From JACKCR01 sp041390305 (lineage in GTDB: Bacteria > Eisenbacteria > RBG-16-71-46 > CAIMUX01), in contig JAWKQE010000003.1 of the NCBI GenBank assembly GCA_041390305.1, forward strand, positions 124,001-188,000: DNA of 64,000 bases, in the 5' to 3' direction. Numbering within the stretch: position 1 is the first letter of the stretch; every line of letters begins with the position of its first letter. The notes below the pieces were generated by a model. The model saw only the letters and a program-made list of their open reading frames with translations. It was not told the DNA's origin and ran no database searches. Made by a program: the position numbers and the translations under genes. Below, in pieces: positions 1-8,692 of this stretch.

Positions 1-145
1 CTCCGCCCGGCATCGGGGTCGGCGATCACTCTCAACGTGGGAGTGCTCCGCCCGGCATCGGGCTCGGGGCCTGCTCCCTGTGTCAGAGTGCGCCACGCGG
101 CATCGGACTCGTGGGTTACTCTCCACGTGTGAGTCATGCACGCGA
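1..145. repeat. 45-bp tandem repeat at window edge
   Basis: Three consecutive units of exactly 45 bp can be aligned at 11-55, 56-100 and 101-145. Each begins with CATCGG preceded by GCGG or CCGG, and the rest of the unit is diverged (for example CTCAACGTGGGAGTG versus CTCCACGTGTGAGTC). The array begins at or before the window edge and ends just before the SDR reading frame. The 45-bp period is a multiple of three, but no convincing protein can be assigned. Confidence 0.6.
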
Positions 146-200
146 GAGCCGCGGACGAAGGCCCTCGATCTCGCAACCCGGAGAAAGTGAGGCCCTGACG

Positions 201-1329
201 ATGCCGAAGACCCTGATGTGCGACCCGCGCCTCCTGGCCAAGGATCTCTCCGGCCACGTCTACGTTGTCACTGGCGCGAACTCTGGCGCCGGACTCGCTA
301 CCATGCGGCAGCTGGTGCGGCAGGGCGCGCATGTCGTGGCCGGATGTCGTCGGGTTGCGGCGGGCGAAGAGGCGATCCGGTCCCTGGGCGTTGGGAGCGG
401 ACCGACAAGTACACACGGATCTGCCAACCCGCGGGTTCCGGTCGGCGGGAGTGGACCGACAGGTATGCACGCATCTGCCGGTCCTCGGGTTCCGGGCGGC
501 GAGCGTGGACCAACGGATTCGCGTGGATCGTCCGGCCAGCGAGGCTCGGCGGGTGCGCACGCGCTATCTGATCCGCGTGGCTCTGCCGAAGTGATCGAAC
601 TGGATCTCGGGAGCCTTGCCTCGGTACGCCGATTCGCGGACGCGTTCCTCGAACGGCACTCGCGACTCGACGGCCTCGTCAACAATGCCGGCGTCATGAG
701 TACGCCGCAGGGTAGGACCACGGACGGGTTCGAGACGCAGTTTGGGACCAATCACCTCGGGCACTTCCTCCTCACGGAACTGCTCCTTCCAACGCTGAAG
801 GCGAGCGCTCCGTCCAGGATCGTTGCGTCTCGAGCGTGGCGCACGTCGGGCGGAGAGGTGGGGCGAGATCTACTGGGACGACCTCCACTTCGAGAAGCGC
901 CCGTACAATCCGACGCTCGCCTACTCACAGTCGAAACTCGCGAACGTGCTCCATGCACTCCATATCTCGAGGCGGCTCGAAGGGACGGGTGTCACCGCGG
1001 TCTCGCTCCATCCGGGGTGGATCCGGTCGAACCTCGTGAAGCACATGGCGCCGACCTGGGTGCAGAACGTCGTCATGCGTCCGCTGAGCGGGCCGCTCGG
1101 GATGTTGTCGATCGAAGAGGGGGCGCAGACGACCCTGCATTGCCTTCTCGACGACGATGTGCCGAACCACAGCGGCGAGTACTACAGCCAGAACAGCATT
1201 CTCTACCCGAGGAAGTCTGACCGCGCGGGCGCGTGGCCGATGGTGTCCCCGAATCCGAACGCGCGGGATGCGGCGCAGGCGGAGCGGCTGCACGAGATCA
1301 GCATGCGGCTCGTCGGGCTGGGGGGCTGA
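201..1329 (+). pseudogene. Short-chain dehydrogenase/reductase, frameshifted
   Basis: Reads as an NAD(P)-dependent SDR of the retinol dehydrogenase/protochlorophyllide reductase-like group. The ATG at 201 follows a weak GTGAGG ribosome site. The cofactor motif TGANSGAG, the LVNNAG motif and the catalytic YSQSK motif are all present, but in two frames. The first frame covers the Rossmann half to about 825, and the C-terminal half (IYWDDLHFE onward) is in another frame from about 862 to 1329. The expected strand-5 segment VSSVAHVG is read in the third frame between 826 and 860, so at least two single-base indels separate the halves. An 18-residue repeat tract is inserted between beta-2 and beta-3. 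It may be a true pseudogene or an assembly error; the enzyme substrate cannot be inferred. Confidence 0.75.
393..595 (+). repeat. 54-bp in-frame repeat inside the SDR gene
   Basis: Units start at 393, 447 and 501, with a partial unit from 555. They encode 18-residue blocks of the form GSGPTSTHGSANPRVPVG, GSGPTGMHASAGPRVPGG and ERGPTDSRGSSGQRGSAG. The tract sits in a surface loop between the GCR and ELDLGS segments of the Rossmann fold, where ordinary SDRs have only a few residues. The repeat period is a multiple of three, so the frame is kept. Confidence 0.75.
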
Positions 1330-1747
1330 GAAGCCAATCGGCTGTTGGGTTGGTCCGGCTGTCGGACCGTTCGGGTTGCTGGGTTGGTTGGAGTGCTCTG
1401 TTGGTCAGGCCGCTGGGCTGGTCGTGTTGTTGGACTGGTCGGGCCGCTCCTTCTTCCCGCCCTGGCCCGATCCTCACCAGAGGAGCTGGGCTGGTCGTGT
1501 TATTGGACTGGTCGGGCCGTTGGCCCGATCGGGCTGTCGGACGGAGGGGCGGAGACGGGTCGACCGATCTGGGCGCCGCCGCCGGAGGTATCCGTGGCTC
1601 GGCGGGAACTGTCTACGGTACGATTCCGTGAGTCGAGCAGACTCGATCCCAATGAACGGAACATCGCCAGTGCGGCTCCCGGCGACTAGACGTCGATCCG
1701 GCGCGCGGCTCCTTGGCATGTCGTCCATCCGGAAGGTGAGCACCCGC
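1330..1747. repeat. Intergenic region with degenerate GT/GG-rich repeats
   Basis: No convincing gene is seen in this 418-bp gap. It is built of words such as GGGCTGGTCGTGTT and GGACTGGTCGGGCC. The clearest pair is about 35 bp long at 1412-1446 and 1485-1519 (offset 73 bp), differing at a single position. A ribosome site (GGAAGGTGAG) for the following sheath gene lies at the end. Confidence 0.5.
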
Positions 1748-3271
1748 ATGAACGAACCTCGCGTGTCGACCGCACGTACTGCTTCGCGATTCATCTGCCG
1801 ATGCGGACTCGTCGCTCTCGTTGCAGCTCTCGCGAGCGTGATCGCTCCGGTCGTGCCGGCGTCTACTGCATCCGCCCGGGCAGCTTCGATCGAACCGGTG
1901 CCTACCGGCGTCGCTGCCTTCGTCGGCATGGCCACCGACGGACCCTTGGACGTGCCGGTGCTCGTCTCGAGCTTCACGGAGTTCAAGGAGATCTTCGGCG
2001 AGTCGGGGCAGGGGCTCCCCAATCCGTACCTTCCACCTTCGGCGGCGGCCTTCTTCCTCAACGGAGGCGAGCAGCTCTGGGTGGTGCGGGTCGCGGACGA
2101 TCATGACGGTACGGTCATCGGGGTCGACGGGGGCTGGCCGGGGGCGCGCACCGGACTCCAGGCGGTGCGGGACATCGACGAAGTATCCGTGGTCGCGGCG
2201 CCTGGGGTGACGTCGTTCGCCGTGCAGTCCGCGATGATCGACCTCTGCGAGGAACTCGGGGATCGGATGGCGCTGCTCGATCCGTCATCGACCGACGACG
2301 TCAACGCCGTGCTCGCGCAGCGCGCGATGCTCGACGCGCCGATGGGAGACGCGACGTTCTACTTCCCCTGGGTGGAAGCCGCGCCCATGGGGACGAGCAT
2401 GGTGCTTCCTCCGAGTGCCTTCGCCGCCGGTGCGTTTGCCAGTGTGGCTCCGCCGGTGGCTCCGGTCGGAACGATCGTGAGCGCGACGGACGTGAGCTAT
2501 CGACTCACGACCCAGCAGACGGATGTGCTGACACAGGCCGGTATCAACGCGATCCGTTACTTCACGGGTCCGGACGTACGGATCTGGGGTGCGCGGACGC
2601 TGTCTTCGGATCCCGAGTGGAAGTATGTGGCCATCCGTCGGGTCGGCCTCTTTCTGCTCGAGTCGATCTACGAGGGCACGGAGTGGGCGGTCTTCGAGGA
2701 CAACGACGAGACGCTCTGGAACGAGTTACGGGCGGCGACGGAAGACTTCCTCTTCGGGCTGTTTCAGCAGGGATGGTTCCAGGGCAGCTCTCCGTCCGAG
2801 GCGTTCTTCGTCCGCTGTGACCGGACCACGATGACGCAGCAGGACATCGACGAAGGTCGTACGATCCTGACTCTCGGCTTCGCCCCGGTTCGCCCGGCGG
2901 AGTTCCTCATTCTGCAAGTCGTGCACGAACGCGCCACGTCTTCAGTGCCGACGGATCTCGTTCGCCTGCCGGGCGGGATCGTGGCGACTCCGAATCCGTC
3001 GCATGGCGAGGTCGTGCTTCGGCTCGAAGGGCAATCGTCCGCCCAAGGCGTCGACACGGAACCGGGCCGCTTCCGTGTCTTCGATGCAGCCGGGAGGCAG
3101 GTGCGGGACCTCTCGACGGACGGACCCTCGGCGGGAGGACCCGCGATCACGAGCGGACTCGAGTGGGATGGTCGGGACGCCTTCGGGCGGCGAGTTCCGT
3201 CGGGCACGTACTACGTCCGGTTCGACGCTCCGTACGCGAGCTACGGAGCCAAGCTACTAATGGTGCGGTGA
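1748..3271 (+). CDS. Exported phage tail-sheath-like protein with FlgD-like C-terminal domain
   Basis: A 507-residue protein. Residues 1-45 look like a signal peptide: a basic start, a hydrophobic stretch CGLVALVAALASVIAPVV, then ASARA. Residues about 50-400 match contractile tail-sheath proteins. PTGVAAFVG, VPVLVSSFTEFKEIFG and FFLNGGEQLWVVRV are the usual N-terminal sheath motifs. FVRCDRTTMTQQDIDEGR and APVRPAEF are the usual C-terminal sheath domain. The N-terminal arm that normally interlocks sheath subunits is absent, replaced by the signal peptide. Residues about 415-507 form a FlgD/T9SS-type Ig domain (TPNPSHGEVVLRL, FDAAGRQVRDL, PSGTYYVRF). The ATG at 1748 is preceded by GGAAGGTGAG; an in-frame ATG at 1718 is the alternative. 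No tube, baseplate, spike or ATPase gene lies nearby. The function is unknown; a surface or extracellular role is inferred. Confidence 0.85.
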   Translation: MNEPRVSTARTASRFICRCGLVALVAALASVIAPVVPASTASARAASIEPVPTGVAAFVGMATDGPLDVPVLVSSFTEFKEIFGESGQGLPNPYLPPSAAAFFLNGGEQLWVVRVADDHDGTVIGVDGGWPGARTGLQAVRDIDEVSVVAAPGVTSFAVQSAMIDLCEELGDRMALLDPSSTDDVNAVLAQRAMLDAPMGDATFYFPWVEAAPMGTSMVLPPSAFAAGAFASVAPPVAPVGTIVSATDVSYRLTTQQTDVLTQAGINAIRYFTGPDVRIWGARTLSSDPEWKYVAIRRVGLFLLESIYEGTEWAVFEDNDETLWNELRAATEDFLFGLFQQGWFQGSSPSEAFFVRCDRTTMTQQDIDEGRTILTLGFAPVRPAEFLILQVVHERATSSVPTDLVRLPGGIVATPNPSHGEVVLRLEGQSSAQGVDTEPGRFRVFDAAGRQVRDLSTDGPSAGGPAITSGLEWDGRDAFGRRVPSGTYYVRFDAPYASYGAKLLMVR

Positions 3272-3454
3272 TGGCCGGGAGAGGTCCGCGCGGGGATGAC
3301 TTGCCCCTAGATCGGAGCGCGCTGAGGAAAACCACGCTCCCGCAGACCACGCTCCCAGTCCCATGAAGGCGCGCACTAGACGAACGACGCACGCGTGGCG
3401 TCAGACTCACAGGCGCCCGCCCCGCAAACGGGCAGTGAAGGAAAGGAGATCCTC
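3272..3454. other. Intergenic leader of DUF5996 gene
   Basis: A short non-coding stretch. The 11-mer ACCACGCTCCC occurs twice at about 3331-3357, and a strong ribosome site GAAAGGAGAT lies just before the GTG at 3455. No clear terminator is visible. Confidence 0.4.
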
Positions 3455-4453
3455 GTGACCGAACGCAGCCAGATCTGGCCGGCACTTCCTGCCGGCGAGT
3501 GGTTGGATACGTTGGAGACACTGCACCGGTACGTCCAGATCGTCGGAAAGATCCGGATGACGCAGTCTCCATGGCTGAACCATTCCTGGAGCGTCCCGCT
3601 CTACGTCACGTCGAGTGGCTTGGGCACGTCGCTGGTCCCACATGGGAACGAGGGGTTCGAGCTCTGCTTCGACTTCATCCGCCACGAGGTCGCGCTCTCG
3701 ACGACGACGGGGGAGCGGCGTGCGCTTGGGTTGACCGGCGAAGGTGCGTCTGGGTCCGGGCGAACGGCGGGGCCATACAGTGTCGCGGCATTCTATCGGG
3801 AGGTGATGTCGATGCTGGATTCGGTGGGCATGCCTGTCCGGATCCACACGACCCCGAGTGAGATCCCGAACGCGACACCGTTTCCGAAGGACGACGAGCA
3901 CGCGTCCTACGACGGAGATCAGGTGCATGCGCTCTGGCGGGCACTGGTCCAGTCCGGACGCGTGTTCTCGCGCTTTCGCTCCGGGTTCCGTGGGAAGGCG
4001 AGTCCAGTGCACTTCTTCTGGGGGAGCTTCGATCTCGCCGTGACGCGTTTTTCGGGACGGCCGGCCCCGCCGCATCCCGGAGGGATTCCGAACTTCCCCG
4101 ACGAGGTGGCGCGCGAAGCGTACTCTCACGAAGTCACGAGTTGCGGATTCTGGCCGGGCAATCGCGAGGCGCCGGATCCGATCTTCTATGCCTACGCGTA
4201 TCCGACGCCCGAGGGGTTCGCGGGTGCGGAGGTCGAACCCGAGGGGGCGTTCTGGCTCGAGCAGTTGGGGGAGTTCGCGCTGCCCTACGAGTCCGTGCGG
4301 AACGCAGACGATCCGGACACGCACCTCATGTCCTTCCTCGAGAGTTCGCATCGCATCGCAGCGGATCTCGCGAACTGGGACCGTGACGGCCTCGAATGCA
4401 CGCATCCGGACGGGCCCGATTGGTGGCGGATCCGAGTGCAGGAGTCACGATGA
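3455..4453 (+). CDS. DUF5996 family protein
   Basis: A 332-residue protein matching the DUF5996 family. The N-terminus has the family pattern WPALP-WLDTLETLHRYVQIVGKIR, then WLNHSWSVPLYVTSSGL and FDFIRHEVAL; the C-terminal half contains FFWGSFDLAVTRFSGR and the FWPGN region. There is no signal peptide or membrane segment, so it is probably cytosolic. The GTG start at 3455 is chosen because GAAAGGAGAT precedes it at good spacing and the family begins here. Its stop overlaps the ATG of the next gene (ATGA), indicating translational coupling. The biochemical role of this family is not known to me. Confidence 0.85.
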   Translation: MTERSQIWPALPAGEWLDTLETLHRYVQIVGKIRMTQSPWLNHSWSVPLYVTSSGLGTSLVPHGNEGFELCFDFIRHEVALSTTTGERRALGLTGEGASGSGRTAGPYSVAAFYREVMSMLDSVGMPVRIHTTPSEIPNATPFPKDDEHASYDGDQVHALWRALVQSGRVFSRFRSGFRGKASPVHFFWGSFDLAVTRFSGRPAPPHPGGIPNFPDEVAREAYSHEVTSCGFWPGNREAPDPIFYAYAYPTPEGFAGAEVEPEGAFWLEQLGEFALPYESVRNADDPDTHLMSFLESSHRIAADLANWDRDGLECTHPDGPDWWRIRVQESR

Positions 4454-5187
4454 CCGAAACGAACCCACAGTTCGACGGCACAGATCTCCGCGCGGTGCTC
4501 CTCAACACCTCGCTCAAGAAGTACTCTTCGGAGAGCCACACTCGGCTTCTGCTCGACGCGGTGGCGGGAATCATGGAGAAGAACGGCGTTTCGGTGGAGC
4601 AGATCCACATGCTCGATCACGAGGTTCCGCCGGGGATCTACCCGGACATGGCGGACCACGGGTGGGATCGTGATGATTGGCCGATGCTCTGGAAGACGAT
4701 CGAGGCCGCACAGATCGTCGTCGTTGGAACTCCGCTCTGGCTGGGGGAGGAGTCCTCCGTTTGCCGGATCCTGATCGAGCGACTCTACGGCATGTCCGGA
4801 ATTCTCAATGACAAGGGGCAGTCGCTCTTCTACGGGAAGGTCGGAGGATGCGTCGTTACCGGGAACGAGGACGGAATCAAGCACGCGGCCATGACGATCT
4901 GCTATGCGCTCTCTCATCTCGGGTTCGTCATCCCACCGCAGGCGGACTGCGGCTGGATCGGAGAGGCGGGGCCGGGGCCGTCGTACGGCGACGCGAAGGA
5001 GGATGGGAGTCGGGTCGGGTTCGACAACGACTTCACCCAGCGGAACGCGACGATTATGACGTGGAATCTGATGCACCTGGCGCGCATGCTGACAGACGCT
5101 GGCGGGATCCCGAGCCACGGCAACGATCGTAGGCTGTGGAAGGCGGGATGCCGATTCGACTTCGAGAATCCGGAGCATCGCGCCTAG
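4450..5187 (+). CDS. Flavodoxin-fold NAD(P)H-dependent oxidoreductase
   Basis: A 245-residue protein with the flavodoxin-like fold of the NADPH-dependent FMN reductase superfamily. VLLNTSLKKYSSES is the first strand and phosphate-binding loop, followed by IVVVGTPLWLGEESS and GGCVVTGNEDGIKH, typical of the second FMN loop. It would bind FMN non-covalently and reduce a substrate using NAD(P)H; the substrate is not evident. It overlaps the DUF5996 gene by four bases, so the two are likely co-translated. Confidence 0.8.
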   Translation: MTETNPQFDGTDLRAVLLNTSLKKYSSESHTRLLLDAVAGIMEKNGVSVEQIHMLDHEVPPGIYPDMADHGWDRDDWPMLWKTIEAAQIVVVGTPLWLGEESSVCRILIERLYGMSGILNDKGQSLFYGKVGGCVVTGNEDGIKHAAMTICYALSHLGFVIPPQADCGWIGEAGPGPSYGDAKEDGSRVGFDNDFTQRNATIMTWNLMHLARMLTDAGGIPSHGNDRRLWKAGCRFDFENPEHRA

Positions 5188-5260
5188 CAGGCTGCGAACA
5201 GGCCGTGAGACTGGAGCCCCAGACCGTGACCACGTTGGACCCGAGACGATCGTCGCCATC

Positions 5261-6016
5261 ATGCTCGAGCTGAGCGGCGTATCCAAGTCCTTCGGGCGTC
5301 TCATCGCGATCCGCCCTCTCGACCTCGTCACTCCGCCGCACCGAACCACGGTGCTGATCGGTCCGAGTGGCTCGGGCAAGTCGACTCTGTTGCGGCTCAT
5401 GATCGGCCTTGCCGTTCCGGATACGGGCTCGGTGTCGATCGACGGGACGCTCGTGATGCGGGAGAACGTACGCGAACTGCGCCGGCGGCTCGGGTACGTC
5501 ATCCAGGACGGCGGGCTCTTCCCCCACCTGACCGCGCGCGCCAACGTCACGCTCCTCGCCCGCACTCTCGGCCGCGAATCCGGGTGGATGGACGAGCGGC
5601 TCTCCGAGCTGTGTCGCCTCACGCACTTTCCGGAGGACGCGATGGATCGCTTTCCGCTCGAACTCTCGGGCGGGCAGCGTCAGCGGGTGAGCCTGATGCG
5701 GGCCCTGATGCTCGATCCGGATGTGCTCCTCCTCGACGAGCCGCTCGGCGCTCTCGATCCGATGATCCGCGCGGAGCTCCAGAGCGAGCTGCGCGAGATC
5801 TTTCACAGCCTCGGAAAGACGGTGGTGCTCGTGACCCACGACATGGGGGAAGCCGCCCTTCTCGGAGACGACATCGTCCTGCTGCGGGACGGTGGCATCG
5901 TGCAGCGCGGGTCGATCGAGGATCTCCTCGGCCGTCCGACCGATCCGTTCGTCACCGAGTTCATTCGGGCGCAACGGAGTCCACTCGACGAACTCGAGCG
6001 GGGGGCGACGAGATGA
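5261..6016 (+). CDS. Osmoprotectant/quaternary-amine ABC transporter ATPase
   Basis: A 251-residue ABC ATPase. Walker A is GPSGSGKST, the signature is LSGGQRQRVS, Walker B and D-loop are VLLLDEPLGALDP, and the H-loop His is in LVTHD. The sequence resembles the glycine betaine/carnitine/choline (OpuC) group that also includes EgtV-like ATPases. It lacks the C-terminal CBS domains of OpuA/OpuC proteins. It overlaps the downstream permease/binding-protein fusion by four bases and would energise it at the inner membrane. No ribosome site is obvious before the ATG at 5261. Confidence 0.85.
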   Translation: MLELSGVSKSFGRLIAIRPLDLVTPPHRTTVLIGPSGSGKSTLLRLMIGLAVPDTGSVSIDGTLVMRENVRELRRRLGYVIQDGGLFPHLTARANVTLLARTLGRESGWMDERLSELCRLTHFPEDAMDRFPLELSGGQRQRVSLMRALMLDPDVLLLDEPLGALDPMIRAELQSELREIFHSLGKTVVLVTHDMGEAALLGDDIVLLRDGGIVQRGSIEDLLGRPTDPFVTEFIRAQRSPLDELERGATR

Positions 6017-7695
6017 CTTGGAGGGAGCTCCTGGCCTGCGAGAGTGGGCGAACTGGCGGCGACGAAGGAGGGACTGGCGGCGACGAAGGACGGACTGGTG
6101 GCGACGAGGGACTTGGCGATGCCGTGGAAACGTCATTGCGACCCGTTTCGGTGATCGGCCCGGGTCCATCGTCCATTGTGGCCAGGTGGGTCGTCCTCTG
6201 GGCGTCGCTTCTCGTCCTTGGAATCGGCACGTTGTTCAGGCCCGGCGCGTCACGGGCGGAGGCGGATCTGGTCGTGGTCGGTTCCAAGAAGTTCACGGAG
6301 TCGGTCGTGCTCGGTGAGATCGCGGTCCGTGTCCTGAGCGAAAGCGGGATCCGTGCGGAGCACCGCCGTGAACTCGGGGGAACCCGGATCCTCTGGGGTG
6401 CGCTTCTCGCCGGTGACATACAGGTCTACCCCGAGTACACCGGGACGCTCGAGCAGGAGATCCTGGCCGACGAGAACGTGCGTGGTGAGGAGGCGCTTCG
6501 TTCCGCGCTCCGGACGCGCGGCATCGGGATGAGTCGGCCGCTCGGTTTCAACAACACCTACGCGATCGGGATGCGGAAGGATCGTGCCGGGAGCCTGGGC
6601 ATTCACACGATCTCCGATCTGGTCGCCCATCCGGAGCTGAAGTTCGGGTTCGGGAACGAGTTCATGGACCGCGGTGACGGTTGGCCCGCGTTGGCCCGCG
6701 TCTACGGGCTGCCTCAGCAGGACGTGCGCGGGTTGGACCACGACCTCGGTTACCGCGGGCTCGAGAGCGGAGCGATCGACGCGATCGACCTCTACTCCAC
6801 CGACGCGGAGATCCGACACTACGATCTTGCGGTGCTGGCGGACGACCGAGGCCACTTCCCCCGCTACGACGCGGTCTGGCTCTATCGACTCGATGCGCCC
6901 GCCAGCGTCGCCGCGGCGTTGGCCGAGACGGAAGGCGCGATCGACGAAGGGGCGATGGTGGCGCTCAACAGCCGTGTCAAACTCGATCGGGTGCCCGAGT
7001 CTCAGGTGGCGGCCGACTTCCTGGCCGATCTGCGTGGGACAGATGGCTCGGGCGGGACAGTGGCGGCTCCTGGATTCTGGGCACGCCTCTGGGCCCGAAC
7101 CTACGAGCATCTGGGACTGGTTCTCGTATCGCTCCTCGGCGCGATCATCGTCGCCGTGCCTCTCGGCGTCCTCGCTGCATTGCGCCCACGATTCGGACAG
7201 CTCGTGCTCGGCGTGGTCGGCGTGGTGCAGACCGTTCCTTCGCTCGCCCTTCTCGTCTTCATGATCCCGTGGCTGGGGATCGGCGCGAAGCCTGCCGTTG
7301 CCGCACTCTTCCTCTACAGCCTCCTGCCGATCGTGCGGAACACCCACTCGGGGCTCCACGACATCCCGGCGCAGATACGCGAGTCCGCCCAGGCACTGGG
7401 GCTTCCCGGACGGGTCAGTCTCTTCCAGGTCGAGCTACCGATGGCGTCGCGCTCTATCCTCGCGGGAATCAAGACGTCCGCCGTGATCAACATCGGGACG
7501 GCGACGCTCGGCGCGCTGATCGGAGCCGGCGGGTACGGTCAGCCGATCCTCACCGGCATCCGACTCGACGACATGGCGCTGATTCTCGAAGGGGCCGTTC
7601 CCGCCGCCCTCCTTGCGCTCTTCGCGCAGGCGGCGTTCGAGATGCTGGATCGACTCGTGGTGCCGAGAGGGCTCCGGCTTCGGCCGGAGCGTTGA
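6013..7695 (+). CDS. Fused substrate-binding protein/permease of osmoprotectant-type ABC transporter
   Basis: A 560-residue protein. An N-terminal tail with three GGDEG repeats precedes a membrane segment (WVVLWASLLVLGIGTLF, about residues 58-75). Next comes an OpuC/ProX-type binding domain: VVGSKKFTESVVLGEI, YPEYTGTLEQEIL, YAIGMRKD and DLYSTDAEI. The C-terminal 200 residues are the permease: VQTVPSLALLVFMIP, then the ATPase-contact loop around RESAQALGLPG and INIGTATLGALIGAGGYG. The order is binding domain first, permease second, the reverse of EgtU/OpuF-type fusions. The ligand may be a betaine, choline or ergothioneine-like amine and cannot be decided from sequence alone. Confidence 0.8.
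   Translation: MTWRELLACESGRTGGDEGGTGGDEGRTGGDEGLGDAVETSLRPVSVIGPGPSSIVARWVVLWASLLVLGIGTLFRPGASRAEADLVVVGSKKFTESVVLGEIAVRVLSESGIRAEHRRELGGTRILWGALLAGDIQVYPEYTGTLEQEILADENVRGEEALRSALRTRGIGMSRPLGFNNTYAIGMRKDRAGSLGIHTISDLVAHPELKFGFGNEFMDRGDGWPALARVYGLPQQDVRGLDHDLGYRGLESGAIDAIDLYSTDAEIRHYDLAVLADDRGHFPRYDAVWLYRLDAPASVAAALAETEGAIDEGAMVALNSRVKLDRVPESQVAADFLADLRGTDGSGGTVAAPGFWARLWARTYEHLGLVLVSLLGAIIVAVPLGVLAALRPRFGQLVLGVVGVVQTVPSLALLVFMIPWLGIGAKPAVAALFLYSLLPIVRNTHSGLHDIPAQIRESAQALGLPGRVSLFQVELPMASRSILAGIKTSAVINIGTATLGALIGAGGYGQPILTGIRLDDMALILEGAVPAALLALFAQAAFEMLDRLVVPRGLRLRPER
6056..6115 (+). repeat. 21-bp in-frame repeat in the transporter gene
   Basis: The word ACTGGCGGCGACGAAGGA followed by GGG or CGG occurs about three times. 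It gives a TGGDEGR/G peptide repeat in the cytosolic tail before the first membrane segment. The copies are nearly identical, implying recent expansion. Confidence 0.7.
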
Positions 7696-7792
7696 GCCGG
7701 ATCGCGGCCCCGTCCCGACATCACCGCCGGTCTCACGACTCCAACGGCCCACGCCCGGATGGACCGAGTCGTCGCTTTCAGACGCGGTTCGC

Positions 7793-8494
7793 TCAGTCCG
7801 GGTTCGTCGCGAAGACCGTGAGGTCCGTGACGAAGCCACGGTCGTCCATCTCCAGCATGGCGCGGATCGCGTGCGCGATCTCGAGGGGACGGAGCTTCTT
7901 CTCACTCTGTTTCTGCTCGTAGCCGGCGGTCTTTCCGAAGTCGGTGAGGACCTCGCTCGGATTCACCTGCATGACGCGGACTTCGTGCTTCCGGAGTTCG
8001 GCGCGCCAGCACTCGGTCATCGCGCCGAGAGCGAACTTGCTCGCGGTGTAGGCGGTGCCACCGGCGAAGCCGCGGGAGCCGGCGGTCGATGAGACGTTGA
8101 TGATGTTTCCGCCGCCGTGCTGGACGAAGTGGCGGGCAGCCTCCCGGGCCATGAGCATCGCGCCGAACACGTTCGTCTCCATTACGGCGCGGAAGTCGTC
8201 GACGTCGAGTTCGAGGAGGGGACCGAAGTTTCCGAATCCGGCGTTGTTCACGAGGACGTTGAGTCCGCCCAGTTCCTGGACGGCCTTCGCGACTCCGGCC
8301 TGGACGTCGGACTCGCTCCGGACGTCGAGTACGATCGGCACGGCTCCGACCTCGCGGGCGGCTTCCTCGAGGAGGTCCTTCCGACGTCCTGCGATCGCGA
8401 CCTTGGCGCCACCGTCGATCAAGAGCCGGGCTGTCTCCTTGCCGATTCCGGTTCCGCCGCCAGTGATGAGTGCGCGTACGTCTGCGAGCTTCAC
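7793..8494 (-). CDS. SDR family oxidoreductase
   Basis: A 233-residue classical short-chain dehydrogenase. The cofactor-binding motif is TGGGTGIG, and GRR at the end of beta-2 suggests NADP(H). The NNAG motif is in LVNNAGFGNFG, and the catalytic Ser and Tyr-Lys are in NVSSTAGSRG and YTASK. Its GTG start has AAAGGAG at ideal spacing. It closely resembles 3-oxoacyl-ACP reductase-like SDRs, but the substrate is unknown. It is convergent with the ABC transporter operon upstream. Confidence 0.88.
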   Translation of the reverse strand: MKLADVRALITGGGTGIGKETARLLIDGGAKVAIAGRRKDLLEEAAREVGAVPIVLDVRSESDVQAGVAKAVQELGGLNVLVNNAGFGNFGPLLELDVDDFRAVMETNVFGAMLMAREAARHFVQHGGGNIINVSSTAGSRGFAGGTAYTASKFALGAMTECWRAELRKHEVRVMQVNPSEVLTDFGKTAGYEQKQSEKKLRPLEIAHAIRAMLEMDDRGFVTDLTVFATNPD

Positions 8495-8692
8495 GTGTTC
8501 TCCTTTGTGGTTCGTCGAGTTACCTGGGCTGATTCGGGGAGCGCCGCATGGGCGTTGGTTTCGGGGGCGTCGACACGAACGTTTCGATGCGGCTCTGTCG
8601 GGACGCCTCAGCCGATACCAATGGGTCGTGCCGAAGCCTCCGCGCCGAACGGTGCACGGCTATGGATGCCGGTCGATCGCGCGAGGATACGC

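Noticed and set aside
1..145. CRISPR array
   Set aside because: The units are contiguous and diverged with no constant repeat plus variable spacers, and no cas genes are present.
1748..3271. Prophage, T6SS or extracellular contractile system
   Set aside because: Only the sheath-like gene is present; no tube, baseplate, spike, ATPase or other phage gene lies in the window and the protein has a signal peptide.
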